Of a stretch of DNA of 64,000 bases, positions 45,785-58,205 are shown one piece after another (positions within the stretch are counted from its first letter, which is position 1; each line of letters starts with the position of its first letter). Below the pieces are notes generated by a model, which did no database searches, was not told the origin of the DNA, and worked only from the letters and a program-made list of their open reading frames with translations. Source of the DNA: Epiperipatus broadwayi. Lineage: Eukaryota > Onychophora > Udeonychophora > Euonychophora > Peripatidae. The translations under genes were made by a program, and so were the position numbers. The stretch lies in the NCBI GenBank assembly GCA_028023455.1, contig JAQFVV010012398.1, forward strand, positions 7,958,682 through 8,022,681, written 5' to 3'.

Positions 45785-46400
45785 AATGATAATAGTAGGA
45801 ATAAGTCTGATGATAGTAAATAGATGTCTATTTCATATTCAGAAAAATATATAAAAGGCTAATAAAAGAAAGATTACCAGATAATGTAAAAATAGCTTGG
45901 ATAAATAATAAATCTTTAGGTAATGGTTTTATAATACAAAAAAGTTAAATGATATTAATAATAAAATGTAGTTGGTTTATAAAATTGGCTGTGTAAATTG
46001 CAATAAATTATATACTGTATAGGACAGAAAGGAAGAACAACAATTGAGAGAAATAAGGAACATGATAAAGCCATTAATAGAAAAGATATGAGATCAGGAC
46101 CATACTTACATTATTTAGATACAGAAAATAAAATAAAATATGAAGAAAATATAAAGGCTATAAAGTATGTAAAAGGTTACCATAAGAAAATATATTATGA
46201 GATATTCAGGAAAATTTGCATGTGTAAATATAGTTAAAGATCCAGCAAAATTGGGAGAAAAGTGGGATTTGTTAAATAATTGGAAGATATCGGAAATTAA
46301 TGTAAATATGCAAATAGTATTTATAAAGAAAAAATATTTATTATTTTTATTTATTTATATTTTAAATTATTTATTTACATATTGTAAATTATATGTATAT
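45785..46400 (+). mobile_element. Penelope-like element, GIY-YIG part, plus half of pair 4
   Basis: In shifting frames I see KERLPDNVKIAWINNKS (45866-45916), VYKIGCVNCNKLYT (45975-46016, corresponding to the GIY-YIG start), and NEHDKAINRKDMRSGPYLHY (about 46057-46116). The order and spacing match PLE endonucleases. The 68-codon frame 46197-46403 is the tail out of frame. Confidence 0.65.
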
Positions 46401-46423
46401 TAAGATGTTAAAAATTTGTTAAA

Positions 46424-46745
46424 TTTATTTATTTGATTGTAATATACGAGTATAAGATTTAAGAAACAATTTAATTAAAAATCTCTTCTAATTACATTGT
46501 TTAGTATACACAATATACTTATATTTGGATGGTACAATTTAATGTAAATAATTTCCAGTAGATGGAGGGGATATAATTGATTTATTTATTTATTTGATTG
46601 TAATATACGAGTATAAGATTTAAGAAATAATTTAATTAAAAATCTCTTCTCATTACATTGTTTAGTATACACAATATACTTATATTTGGATGGTACAATT
46701 TAATGTAAATAATTTCCAATAGATGGAGTGGATATAATTGATTGA
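46424..46745 (+). repeat. 161-bp tandem duplication
   Basis: Two copies, offset by exactly 161 bp (AATATACGAGTATAAGATTT at 46441 and 46602), are nearly identical. The duplication lies between the PLE fragment and the LINE 3' end. Confidence 0.9.
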
Positions 46746-47790
46746 TCATATCCGAGAAATTGTTTGGACAAATGGGGGGGGGGATAAATAAAACAAAGAA
46801 AAGAAAGGGATTGATAAAGAAATTAACAGTGTTCTCATATAATAAATATGATGCAGCTAGAATTGTATGGAAGGGAGTGGCAATAGTAGGGTTGACATAT
46901 GGTAATGATGTTTTATGTGGTAATAAAGGGGTATTAAATTAATTAGAAAAAGTACAAAGAGAAGTAGGAAGACATGCATGAGATGCAGATGTGTGGATGG
47001 CAAAAGAGGCAATTAAAGGAGAAATGGGATGGTTAAATTTTATGAGAGATGCAAAAAGTAAAATGAAAATGTTCGATAGATTTCAGTTTATGGATAATAA
47101 AAGAATAGCTAAAATGGTATTTATTGGGTTATGAATAAAAGGAAGGCAACAAGATGGGTGAGAAAGGTAATGTGATATGCAGAAGATTTAGATAAAAAAG
47201 ATGGGATGATTGTGGTAGGAGAATTGTTGAGTGTTATAATGTTAAGGAATGGGATAAAAGAATAGATGCTAATGATTAACAAAGAATAGGGAGTTGGAAA
47301 GCTAGTATGGAGAGTAAAAAGAGTTTAAATATTTATAGACGTAACCAGAATATTGGGTGTGAGTTAATTTATGGTAATACCAAGGAAAGTAGTTTACTGT
47401 TTAAGACTCAAATGGGATCTTTAGCAACAAAGAAATATATACATAAATGGAAAAATATGTGTGATTTAGTCTACAAATTGTGTAAGGAAGGCATAGAAAA
47501 TATTAGGCATCTGTTAATTGAATGTAAATGTCTGAAAACAGAAAGGTACAAATAATGAAGTTGTAGAAGAATAAATATGAACAAAGTGATTGTTTTTTAA
47601 GCTGGGTTTGGGAAAAGATAAAGGGGTTTTAGATATAAAGGCCATGGAGTTGATAAAGATTATGTTGTGGGTGGGGAATGGAAAGGGAAGTCAAAGTGGC
47701 TAACAGGTTTCTCTGAACATAGTTCCTGAGAGATTTCTGACTTATAAGAAGAAGTCACAGTGCATCATAACATCACATCATCACATATAA
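46746..47790 (+). mobile_element. LINE 3' end (RT C-terminus with Cys/His motif)
   Basis: The plus frame 46742-46942 carries YNKYDAARIVWKGVAIVGLT, the region just after the RT domain in I/Jockey-like LINEs. The next frame continues with LEKVQREVGRHA and KGEMGWLNF. The frame 47307-47555 ends with MCDLVYKLCKEGIENIRHLL and IECKCLKTE, the C-x-C...H...C signature of the C-terminal domain. The 3' end (47755-47785) has CATCATAACATCACATCATC, a short TCA-type tail. The copy is 5'-truncated and broken. It is a different lineage from the RTE-like pieces. Confidence 0.75.
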
Positions 47791-47887
47791 TTTGTATAAT
47801 TAAAAGTCTTGAGAAGGTCCCAATAAATATTTAAATATGGTTATCATTAGTTGTTTATTTCAAACTTTGTAGAGTTGATTATTTAAT

Positions 47888-47906
47888 GTATATATATATA
47901 TTGCAG

Positions 47907-47943
<37 letters not shown>
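47888..47943 (+). repeat. Compound TA/CA microsatellite
   Basis: TA run, TTGCAG, (CA)n, (TA)n and TTGCAA follow each other. The two TTGCA blocks flank the CA/TA core symmetrically. Confidence 0.9.
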
Positions 47944-47949
47944 TGCAAC

Positions 47950-50900
47950 ATTGTGGCCAAATAAATTATTTTGGATATTTGATCATTATAGTTATATAAT
48001 AGTTACTTATATTTGTACACCCTAAACCTAAAGTAAATCACATTTAATCCCATTAAATATCAAAATAATAATATTAAATAAAATATTACCTGTATATGTC
48101 ATAGTAATAACTGAGAAAACTTTATTACATTAGTAACAACTATAATATTAACTAAGGAAAAAGCGATTGTGAGAAAGTGTATTAAATAATCCATCTGGTT
48201 TATTGCACAATTAATTTCATTTTTGTAATATCATCTTTCCTGGAAACAGCATAAATAATAATAAACTTCATTTAACATGCTTGTTAATCCATGACAATTT
48301 ATATTTAAGACATCAGTCCATTTTTACGATTGTATATAATGACATTTATCATATTTAATATTTGATTTGATACTTTATCATTCAAGAGTGGCATTTACAT
48401 ATTTACCTTTATAATCCATTATTCTTTGAATGTTATTTAAATATTTAGCATAGATAATGTGCAATGCAGTTCCTTAAGCACTGGATAGAGATTCTTAGTT
48501 TTATTCCAGTTTATTCCATGCTGCAATTTCATTTATTGGAACAGATGCTATAATTTTATCCAAAAGATTGTTCATTATTTTTTTGATTTGAGATATAAAA
48601 TTAATCTATTCATTTATAGATCTTTAATTTATGATTCCAATAATTCTGACTGTCTCTGATAAAGAAAATAGTTTATTATTCATAAGAAAGCAATTTTCAT
48701 TACTTTTTGGAATTAATTTATATGAAGGCATATTTGAGTTGAAAAAATTATTTAACAAATGTTTCCTTTCATAACTAAAGATAAGACAAATTTACACTAT
48801 TGAGACTGAGACGAATATCCATCCTGTTTTGTAGTGAAAAAATTAATTATTTTTATAATAATTTGGAAAATTAAACATTAGCAACTTGATTGAAAATAAA
48901 AAATATAATTTTCAAAAATATATATTAGCTATTTACTATTAGATTCAATTGAAGAATACCATTGATCTATTGTTGAAATAGTGATACAGCATTTGACAAG
49001 TCAATTTATCTATTTTCCACTAGCAGATAGATAGCTATAATAAATGAGATTTTACAAAATAAAGAATTAATCAATTAATGATGGTCTTTTAGTTTATCCA
49101 TTGTTGTTCATTTTTCTCCAGAATAATGAGGTCATTTACCTAGCAAAAGCAACTGTCTAGTTGTTTATCTAGCTGGTCTCCATTATGTAGAAGAGAAACA
49201 AAATTGCTATTTAAAAATTTGAACTTGTTTAGGTCATGACTTCAATAAGAATTTTGTAGAGACTCTGGATTTTCCAAACATTAGCTTTTGTACTAGTTAT
49301 TACATGATTTCTGGATTACAAAATATTCTCCATCATACATTAGGATTTTTTTATTTGTCCACAGAATATTGGAAGAGGTTGCCATCATTTCTGCCAGGCA
49401 AAATGTTAGAGTTAAGACTTTTGAAATAAATGGTAAAACTTTAGAAACATCATTTTAAAAAATGAAAAAAAATAATAATAATAATTTCAGTCTTTTTCAA
49501 TCACTCCAACTTTACTTCTGCATTTTAAAATAATATTTACAAATATTTATTGAAAATAAATAAATCATAAACTTCAAAGTTTTCAAATATTTATTCAACT
49601 AAATTTAATTCAATCTTTTAAATAAAAATCAAACCTAATCAATCTTTGCTAACTCTAAAATTTAAACATGAATGCTACACACATACATAATATAAAATGT
49701 AAAAACTGTTTATTCTACACATAAATAAAATATTTTACTGTTTAAATTTGGATTTATAATTCTATTCTATAATTTTATTTTTGAATTATTTGTGTTATAT
49801 ATTGTGAAAATTTCTTTTGATTTATACACTTCCATAACTCTATTTTTTAATAAGAACAGCAATAAAATATGAGCTTACATATTTTCTTTATAAATATAAA
49901 AGTCTATCAAAAAATTTGGAAAGTCATTCAAAAATGCTTTATAAGAATATATATTATTATAAACATTAGTATGAGAGACTACTTAACATGATAATGATTA
50001 TATTCCATGCTATACAAACAGTGACAGCAATGACTACATTTACTTAACTATAAAAATTAAAGCAAATAAAATTATTACAGTTTTAAATTTATAATAGCCA
50101 ATTTACAGTGATACTGTAATTAATATATATATATATTGAACCTATATATATACTTCATATCAGCAATGTTAAAAATCTCAAAGAAATTTTAAATTTCAAA
50201 TTTCTAATGTTTTAATAAATAAAAATTAAATATATATTAAATACACAGATAAATGTATACAGTATAGTAATTAAAAGTTATTTTCTTAAATGAAATTAAA
50301 TAAAATATTTTCTAAAAAGTTGTAAAAGCTAATTAATTTTAAATTTAGCTTAAAAGCAGTTTAAAAGCAAAAGCTGTTTTCTTTTAACAAAAATTAAAAA
50401 AATGAAAAGGGCATTCTAAAAAATTAATTAAAATGCTTGAAAACAGATCATAGAATAAAATTAATAAAATAAATAATTGACATGAATTAATTAAAAAGGC
50501 TGTTATTCCCACTTAAAGATAAAAATTTGCTAATGTGGTATTCAGCAAATAAGCAGTAGACCATAGTGGATTCTCTGAACTTATCTATAACCAATAGATC
50601 AAATGATCCAAAGATTGAGTGATGGATCCAAGTTTTACTGATAAGCTATTGCCAGTGAATATAAATAGTGCTGACATTTTATTCAGAGGATAAATTTATA
50701 TTCTGCTTCTATTATTCTTCATATGCTGATATTCTGTGAGTCTGTTAATTAATCTGCTAGTTTCAGCCAGATGTACCATGTAAGAATAGAAAAACCATTG
50801 TCTGCCTTGCTCTGTCAAACTGGCAGAGGGCAAGCTGGAAAACCCATCACTGAGTCCCAGAAAAAGAAGTTGTCAACAAGTGAAGAAATCACCCAAACAT

Positions 50901-53055
50901 GTGTCCACTATGTATTTATCTGAGATGAGTGAGAGTCCGATGTCCAGTGCTACAGGAAGAACTAGCCATTAATCCAATATGAAATCACTGTCAAATCATT
51001 CTAATAAAGTCTGAATGGTCATTTACACTTTTATCCACCATAGCTTTGGATTTAAGAATAAACTCTTCCAAAATAAACAAATACCTAAAGACTGCATGTG
51101 AACTTTTGATGCTGAAAGAATAGATATGAATTTTAAACTAATCTTTAGTTAATTATTATTATTTCCTATCTAATAAAATATGTTAGTAAATAGTCATTTA
51201 TTTAATCTGTTTATGAGCAGGTTTGGCAAGAGATTGTAGTTTGTTCTATTTATTATGCCACAATTTAGTCGGTGATAATTTTATAAAATTATTTTATAAA
51301 AGGCAATTAGCTTGTAATCACAATCTCTGGCTATGATATTAGTTGTTTGTATATTAATTAAATCAGTTATTTCTACTTTATTTAAAAGATAAATAATATG
51401 TTAAATTCGTAAATTCATAAATTTTGAATGAAGTTCAATCGTGCTGTATAGACAAGCTAGATCAAGATTATATTAAATAGATATCAGTTTGAGTGAATTA
51501 TTCTTGTGTTTTGAGAAATATAATTGATAGAAATAGGTTACTGTTAAGCATCAATTCAGGTTACACTAGTTACATCTGGAACACATTCTTATATAATGAA
51601 TTGGTGAAATGATTATAACACCATTTATATTTGCTGGTTCCTACTGTTATTATTTTGTTTAAGCAATGATGTGTGATAGATGAACATGTCCTATTGTATA
51701 TTATCTGTTTTATTTTATATATATCTTATAGTCATATGTTTGTGGCTGCTGACTACTCTCACATGCTATACCAAATACTCTAAGCAGTAGTACGCAGAAG
51801 AAGTTTAATTCCTATTGTATGCATATAATTTACACATGGATTTGTTCATATGTATAATTTATTGTAGTACAAACCTTATTTTCTGTATTGTACAGTTATT
51901 TTAGCATTTTTATTTTTTGCTAATATCATTGCCTGGAAGTGATCACAGCAGTCAATTAGTAAGATCACTTTTAGTTTATAATTTTATATTATCCTCATTT
52001 GGCAAGATCATTCAGTCTTATGACAGGGATAATAAGAGATGAGAGTGGCTAGGTGTCTATGCATTAGATTGGAATCCATTCAAACAATTAGCGTTAATAG
52101 TATTCTAAAATAATGACTATCAAATATTAACTACCATATACTATATTTGTGCATAATGTAAATTAAAATAATATTTAGAAAGGTTAAGTTTATCTACCAT
52201 GAATTAATTTATAAAGTAACTAAAATAACACCAATGTATGTTATTTTGGTATACATAAATAAATTGTGTTTGTCTCATTAATTTTGGCTGGGTGTCATCA
52301 GTATTTATTATCTAAAAAAAAACTCAACACTCTAATGAAAACTTGAGTTATCAACTTAACAGAACAAACATATATTTTAAATGTTGTTTTAAATACAGCT
52401 ACAAATCTCCTAATAAATATATTTAATCAGACATTAAGTTATAGTTAATACATCTATATTGTCTCATATGCACTATTCAACATATATCTTTAACTAAGTA
52501 CAGATATTCTCATCACACCCATTTTCTTAGTACATGCACCATGTTTCACTTTCATTCTGAGTGCACAACCATTTTTTCCTTCATTTTCTACTACAACACA
52601 TAATAGTAACATACACTGTAATATTTTCACATTATTATCTGAAGTTTTATTGCATCTTGAATAATCTACATAATTTGTATACATTCACATAATCCATATT
52701 CAGTTGTACATTACACATACATTAATCTTCTAGGATGTTAACAATGAGCTCAGAATTTATTCAACTTCCTATAAAAGTTGTATTTACATTCTTGAAAATA
52801 TAGACATGTATATATACATATACAACATTATTTAGATAAATAGTATGCATCATTTTTTTTAAATGATATCTATAGTTTGCATTAGTGCAAGCTGAAAAAA
52901 ATTGACATCACACTGAGAATTGTGATTTTTAATACAGTCAAAACAAATAAATGGTCAGATCAGTTATAATTTACTATAGACCAAATTAACATTTTGAAAG
53001 TGATGAGCTACTTTCTACTTCTAGAAGTAACTAGTCACTGTTTTAAGAGAAAATT
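47950..53055. other. Long AT-rich stretch without a recognisable gene
   Basis: Minus-strand reading of 48760-48350 and 49390-48950 gives low-stop stretches (ENCFLMNNKLFSLSETVRII, KIMNNLLDKIIASVPINEIA) that look like decayed coding sequence of unknown family. The block 50540-51120 is markedly less AT-rich and includes a small hairpin at 50806-50834 (CTTGCTCTG / CAGAGGGCAAG). It may be an old repeat body. The minus frame 52684-52490 is unassigned. The remainder shows nothing. Confidence 0.35.
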
Positions 53056-53062
53056 TAAAAAA

Positions 53063-53215
53063 ATAGAGGGACTTGAACTCAGATTTTTTAGTCTAGTCAT
53101 CCCGCACTCTATCTCAAGTCACCAATACATATAATCACACACATACATGATCTCCAGTGTATGTATTTCATGCAGAACCAACACTCATCAGTTGGACTAG
53201 ATCACAATCTCCCAC
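53063..53215 (-). repeat. tRNA-like repeat (SINE-type), copy 1
   Basis: On the minus strand TGACTTGAGATAGAGTGC (A-box-like, 53121-53104) precedes GAGTTCAAGTCC (B-box-like, 53080-53069). A related, more decayed copy lies at 53558-53700. The shared part extends upstream of the A box to about 53215, which is unusual for a simple tRNA-headed SINE. Confidence 0.45.
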
Positions 53216-53557
53216 ATATATATACAATCAGTGCTTAGTTCATATTGGAATAGCAATTCCTCAAACTTTAATGGATAGGCTTTAATTGTCTCACCTTTCT
53301 AACTGTTCAATTGTCCATTTTGCTGAAAAACTAATCATGGAGCACTCAAAACCCTTATTGGATTTCATATTGTACTCATGCTCATGTAGACATTATATCA
53401 CTCCTCATATTACAAGACCATTAAATATCCATATATATTATAATATAGGGTAGGTATGGGTTGAATTTATAATAAGATGTAATCTATTTCTCAAGAAATA
53501 TGTAATTCCAAGGCAGTATATAATTTTCTTATATTGAATTTATATATATATATAATT

Positions 53558-53700
53558 AGAGAGATTTGAGAGTTATCATTCTATTCAAACTTCACTTCAT
53601 CTCAGGAAACTGATACACATGATCACACATATGCAAAAAAAAAAAAACAATATATGATCCCAACATTTGTATTTTGTGCAGAACAGTTGGGTCAGATTAT
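53558..53700 (-). repeat. tRNA-like repeat, copy 2
   Basis: It aligns with 53063-53215 through TTTGAGAGTTA, TTCATCTCAGG, GATCACACATATGCA, a poly-A interruption at 53635-53647, and TTGTGCAGAACAGTTGG. The promoter-like boxes are decayed. Confidence 0.4.
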
Positions 53701-53711
53701 ATAATGTTATT

Positions 53712-54312
53712 TTATAAATGGAAATTAGAAAATCACTTGAGTTTGTCATTATGATATTTTTTGCTTTATTTAAATATTTTGTCTTGCTGTTTAGGTTTGA
53801 AGTACAATCTATTTATATCTTATCCATTAATATCAAGATTAAAATATTGAAACTACTCAGCATAAGATAATAAAAATTTTATTCTTAAGCTTTTCTTACT
53901 TAGTATTTCTAGTGCTTATAATTTAAATACTTTGAATAAGAAAAATTGTCAATTTTTTTATCTTCTAGATATTTAGATTTTATAATATTTTATAAGGCTG
54001 GTATAAGTGGACCTTCAAGATCTGCACTGCAAGTGGGTATGACTAAATTTGGAATGCTGGACATCTTTTGGTTGCAAAGTAGATATAAATATTATCTACA
54101 TTCATTGATGACTAGACTTCATTTATAGAGATCTTTGTAAGTGTAGAAATTATTGACTGTGGTTTTATAGAAACTTTACTCAGTGAGTAAGCAAAGCTCA
54201 ATGTAAAAGGATTGCTACATTCAGGAACGGTTGAACTTTAATCAGAGATTTTGCTATAGATAACAAATTAAGTGAATAATAAAACTGAGTAGGTTTTACT
54301 ATAGTGACAAAA
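53712..54312 (+). repeat. 600-bp direct repeat, copy 1
   Basis: This copy is about nine tenths identical by eye to 56371-56990. It begins TTATAAATGGAAATTAGAAA and ends near TATTATAGTGAC/TACTATAGTGAC. It includes the 60-codon frame 53946-54128 (ALQVGMTKFGMLDIFW), which is broken in copy 2 by a stop. The pair brackets a dead hAT transposase. Confidence 0.85.
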
Positions 54313-54729
54313 GGTTTGTGCTTGTCATACAGTGAGAACACTTGTACATCCTGAGCAGATCTATGCATTCATTAAGAAGGATGATTTTTTTTTAAAAGCT
54401 GGCATTTTAAAACAATTAAAATAGAAAAAAATTGTAAATTATTTTATTATGCATTAAACAAAAAAATGGAAATTATATTTTAGTTACAAATAAACTACTG
54501 ATACTACAGTTTCTGCAACTGATACAATTTTAATATATTAAACTCATTAATTAGAAAGTTTTCACAGGTAAAATGTTTATTAAAAAATAATAAATTTTAA
54601 TAAAAATTAAATCATTTTTAGTTTTAATTATAAAACATGACAAAACAAAAAAATTATCCAATTCACAAAATTGCAAACATAAAACTGCAAAACTTGTTAG
54701 AAAACATGTAGTGGCATTTCATAATTTTA

Positions 54730-56360
54730 TCAAATACAGATCAAAGTCATTTTTTAGAGATCAATATGAATGTTTCCTTTACATCTATGAACATTACAAC
54801 CAATGAACAAATATATCAAATACCAGACTTATATAAAAATGAGCCCCATACTGATGAAAGTAATCAATTATCAGTTTTTATGAACTTAGATATTATAGAA
54901 GATATTAGAAAATGGCCATAAATTGAAGATTATGGGTAACATTATTTCAAATGGGTCCTCCTCAAAACAAAACATTATTCTATTCAAGGGACATAAATGG
55001 ATATAAATTTATCAAGACATACTACCAAAATAAAATAGAAAATGGGGATACCATAACAAGAATGTAATTAATTTATTCAAAATATTTTAATTCTGTTTTT
55101 ATGCAAGTTTTATTTTATATATGTTGTCTTTTGTAACCTTGTAGAGATTATAAAGATTGGGTAAATTTATGTGGAACTTTACAAGAACATTAAACTAATT
55201 TAACTCATATGAATATATTTTTTAAGTGGAAAGAATTAGAAAAAAATTACACAACAAAAATACAATTGATTGTGAAACATAAATTATACATGATGTGGAA
55301 AAGAAACATTGTCAAATTGCTTTGAAAATATTAATCAAAATAATAAAATATCTTAATGGTCAAAACTTATCATTTCAAGGATCATCAGATCAATTATATC
55401 ACATGAATAATGAAAACATCATAAAACTAGTAGAGTTTCTAGCCAAGTTTCATTCTATTATGGACAGTCATGTTTAAAGAGCTCTACAGAAAACAACAAT
55501 GTGCATTATTTAAGTAAAACAGTCAAAATGAATTAATAAAAATGTTGGGAAATATAATAAAAAATAAAAATAGACTGCACTGTTGATGCAAGCAAAATGA
55601 AACAAATGACTTTTGTCATAAGATTTATTTCTTGCATAAATAGAACAGTCAATAATAGAGAACACTTCTTAGGTTTTATAAAAATTGATGATTCAACTGG
55701 TCATGGTTTGTTTGAAATTATAACTGGAAAACTAGAATGCTGAAATATTTTTATTGTTGCCATGTGGGACCAAAGATATAATAATGGAGCAAACATGAGT
55801 GGTAAGAAAAGTAGACAACAAAATTTAATTCTAACAAAAAAATTCTTTGTGCATTTTTGGTATCTTGTGCTGCACATACACTTAATTTAATGATAAATGA
55901 TGCAGCAAAAATTAATGTAGATACAGATAACTTCTTTGCAACAATTCAAGCATTATATAATTTATTTTCATCTTCAATATAACACTGGGGAATTCCATTA
56001 CAATTTATTTCAAAATTATTACTAAAACAATCTTCAGAAACTCATTAGAAAATCAAAAAGTAATTTCTCCACTATGATTTTAATTAGGAAAATATATGAT
56101 AGATTTGAAATTTTAAATAATAACGAATTCAGTAAACAAATTTACCAATGAAGCTTACTTATTATGTACAAAAATTAAAGATTATAAATTCATTTGTTCC
56201 CTAATAATTTGACTTGATTTAATTAATCAACTAAATCCAGTGAGTAAAGCCCTTCAGAATAAAAATATGAATATAACTTTCATTTTAGAAGTAACAGAAA
56301 ATTTAAAAACATTCACACTAGAATATCAATAAGAAAGTCCTTAAAACAGCAAAACAAGAT
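54730..56360 (+). pseudogene. hAT-family transposase pseudogene (ZMYM1/DUF4371-like)
   Basis: In shifting plus frames I see LDIIEDIRKWP (54885-54918), a zinc-finger region with CNLVEII (55136 on) and the frame 55295-55477 with LNGQNLSFQGSSDQLYHMNN. Then come MKQMTFVIRFISCINRTVNN (about 55597-55656), DQRYNNGANMSGKKS (about 55770-55815), AAKINVDTDNFFATIQALYN and VSKALQNKNMN near 56240. These follow the order of hAT transposases of the ZMYM1-like type, in which the RNase H-like catalytic domain is split by an insert. Stops and frameshifts occur throughout. It lies between two 600-bp direct repeats; its own inverted ends were not found. Confidence 0.8.
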
Positions 56361-56370
56361 GGAGAAATGG

Positions 56371-56990
56371 AATTTTATAAATGGAAATTAGAAAATTACT
56401 TGAGTTTGCCATTGTAAATTTTTTTGCTTTATTTAAATATTTTGTCTTGCTGTCTATGTTTGAAGAACAATCTATTTATATCTTATCCATTAATTATTGC
56501 TATGAATATAATATTAAGATTAAGATATCGAAACTACTCAGCATAAGATAATAAAAAGTTTATTTTTAAATTTTTCTTACTTAGTATTTCTAGTGCTTAT
56601 AATTTAAATACTTTGAATAAGAAAATTTGTCATTTTTTTTTATCTTCTAGATATTTAGAGTTTATAATATTTTACAGGGCTGGTGTAAGTGAGCCTGCTC
56701 TGCAAGTGGGCATGACTAAATTTGGAATGCTGGGCACCTTTTAGTTGCAAAGTAGATATAAATATTATCTACATTTATTGATGACCAGGCTTCATTTATA
56801 GAAATCTTTGTAAGTGTAGAAATTATTGATTGTGGTTTTATAGAAACTTTATTCAATGAGTAAGCAAAATTCAATGTAAAAGGATTGTTATGTTCAGGAA
56901 TAGTTGAACTTTAATCAGAGATTTTGCTATAGATAACAAATTAAGTGGATAATAAAACTGAATAGGTTTTATTATAGTGACATTTACTAT
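56371..56990 (+). repeat. 600-bp direct repeat, copy 2
   Basis: This is the partner of 53712-54312, offset by about 2.66 kb. It starts immediately after the decayed transposase, so it may represent the transposon's 3' non-coding part, with copy 1 left by a second truncated element or a tandem duplication. Confidence 0.85.
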
Positions 56991-57179
56991 GAATTTAAAC
57001 TATCATCAGCTGCTTAATATTTGTTTTGATTTCTTTTTTCCTTTCACTTTGTTATATAAAAATAACTTTCAAAATTAATATAAAAATATTACATTTTTTC
57101 CAACTTACTTCCAAAATTTGCATTAGGAGCCATAATCTGCTTGTATGTCTAAATAATAAATGAACACTAGATGATAAGA

Positions 57180-58205
57180 TCCATAATCTAAACCTTCATA
57201 TACACACTACATGGATAAAATTTGTATTTTAGGTCCAGAACCTGTTATTCAAAAAATCATAGCAAATCTTCAAAGCCAATCTACACTACATCTTATGAAT
57301 GGAAAGACTCCACAACAACTCAAATACCTTGATTTAGTAATACACAGGAAGTCTTTCTACTTTGACTAATCCATGCACCTTAAACCTTTAGAAGCACATG
57401 ACTTCATGCATTAAGAATCTATCATATCTCAAGCCTACAAGCTAGAAGGCTTTTCATCATTTCTATTTCACAACTAATCTTTATGCAAATACGACTCTTC
57501 CCATTAAAACTAACATAGAGTTATACACAGACTCCTATAAAACATAATAAAAAAAACTTTTACAGTGATAATTCTAACCTCCCTCCTTTCAATAACAGGT
57601 CATGGTTTCTTCTCTCATATATTTCCACCCTCACCAAAACATTCAATAAAATATTTTCACCTATGGATCATCTCACTTTCCATACTCTCCTTCTTCCAAT
57701 AGATTACTAAATAACTCAAAAGATAGACTTAGACCTGAGATCACTTTTGCACTGTTTATAGAATTAAATACATCTGCACCAGGTGTAATTCTATTTATTT
57801 TGGTGAATCCTGAGCATCATTAACTACACAATTGTTACAGCACCAATGAGGGCATCTATCAAAACAGATTGCATCTCAGTCTTTTATTGAACATCAGAAA
57901 TTAAACAGGCATTTGTTCACTCTGTTTCAGCAGCCATTCAGTATTTTGAGAGAGACAGCTAAAGGAAAAAAATTAGGGAAGCATATTACATAGCCAATTC
58001 CACTCATGCTATTAATCATAAGGATTCATCTTTCCCCATCTCCAAAAATTGAACTCTGATACTTATCAACACTCACTAATTTTACATAAATTTGAATTTC
58101 CACAACAATTTATATAATTGCAGACACTCTCACTCTCTTATTTTACAATTTACACCAGCTATGAATATGGGAGTATTGTAACTCTTGAAAGCACTCAGAC
58201 TTACT
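57180..58205 (+). mobile_element. Penelope-like element remnant (RT end and GIY-YIG)
   Basis: Blocks in order are: RYMDKICIL-like (57205-57225, YMDD-type box), LNGKTPQQLKYLDLVIHRK-like (57295-57350), and CNSIYFGESXASLTTQLLQH (about 57788-57845, the endonuclease start). SFIEHQKLNRHLFTLFQQPF, the endonuclease tail, follows at about 57880-57940. The 3' end carries the hairpin/GAAA motif at 58169-58200 shared with the 20.8-22.1 kb element. Frames are broken. Confidence 0.7.
58169..58200 (+). ncRNA. Hammerhead-like hairpin plus GAAA in PLE end
   Basis: GGGAGT-ATTGTA-ACTCTT is a hairpin followed at once by GAAAGCACTCAGAC. It parallels GAGAG..CTCTC-GAAAGCACTCAGGC at 20876-20907 although the stem sequence differs; loop and stem vary while the GAAAGCACTCAG part is kept. 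The expected CTGATGA before the stem is not intact (ATGAATATG). Confidence 0.3.
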
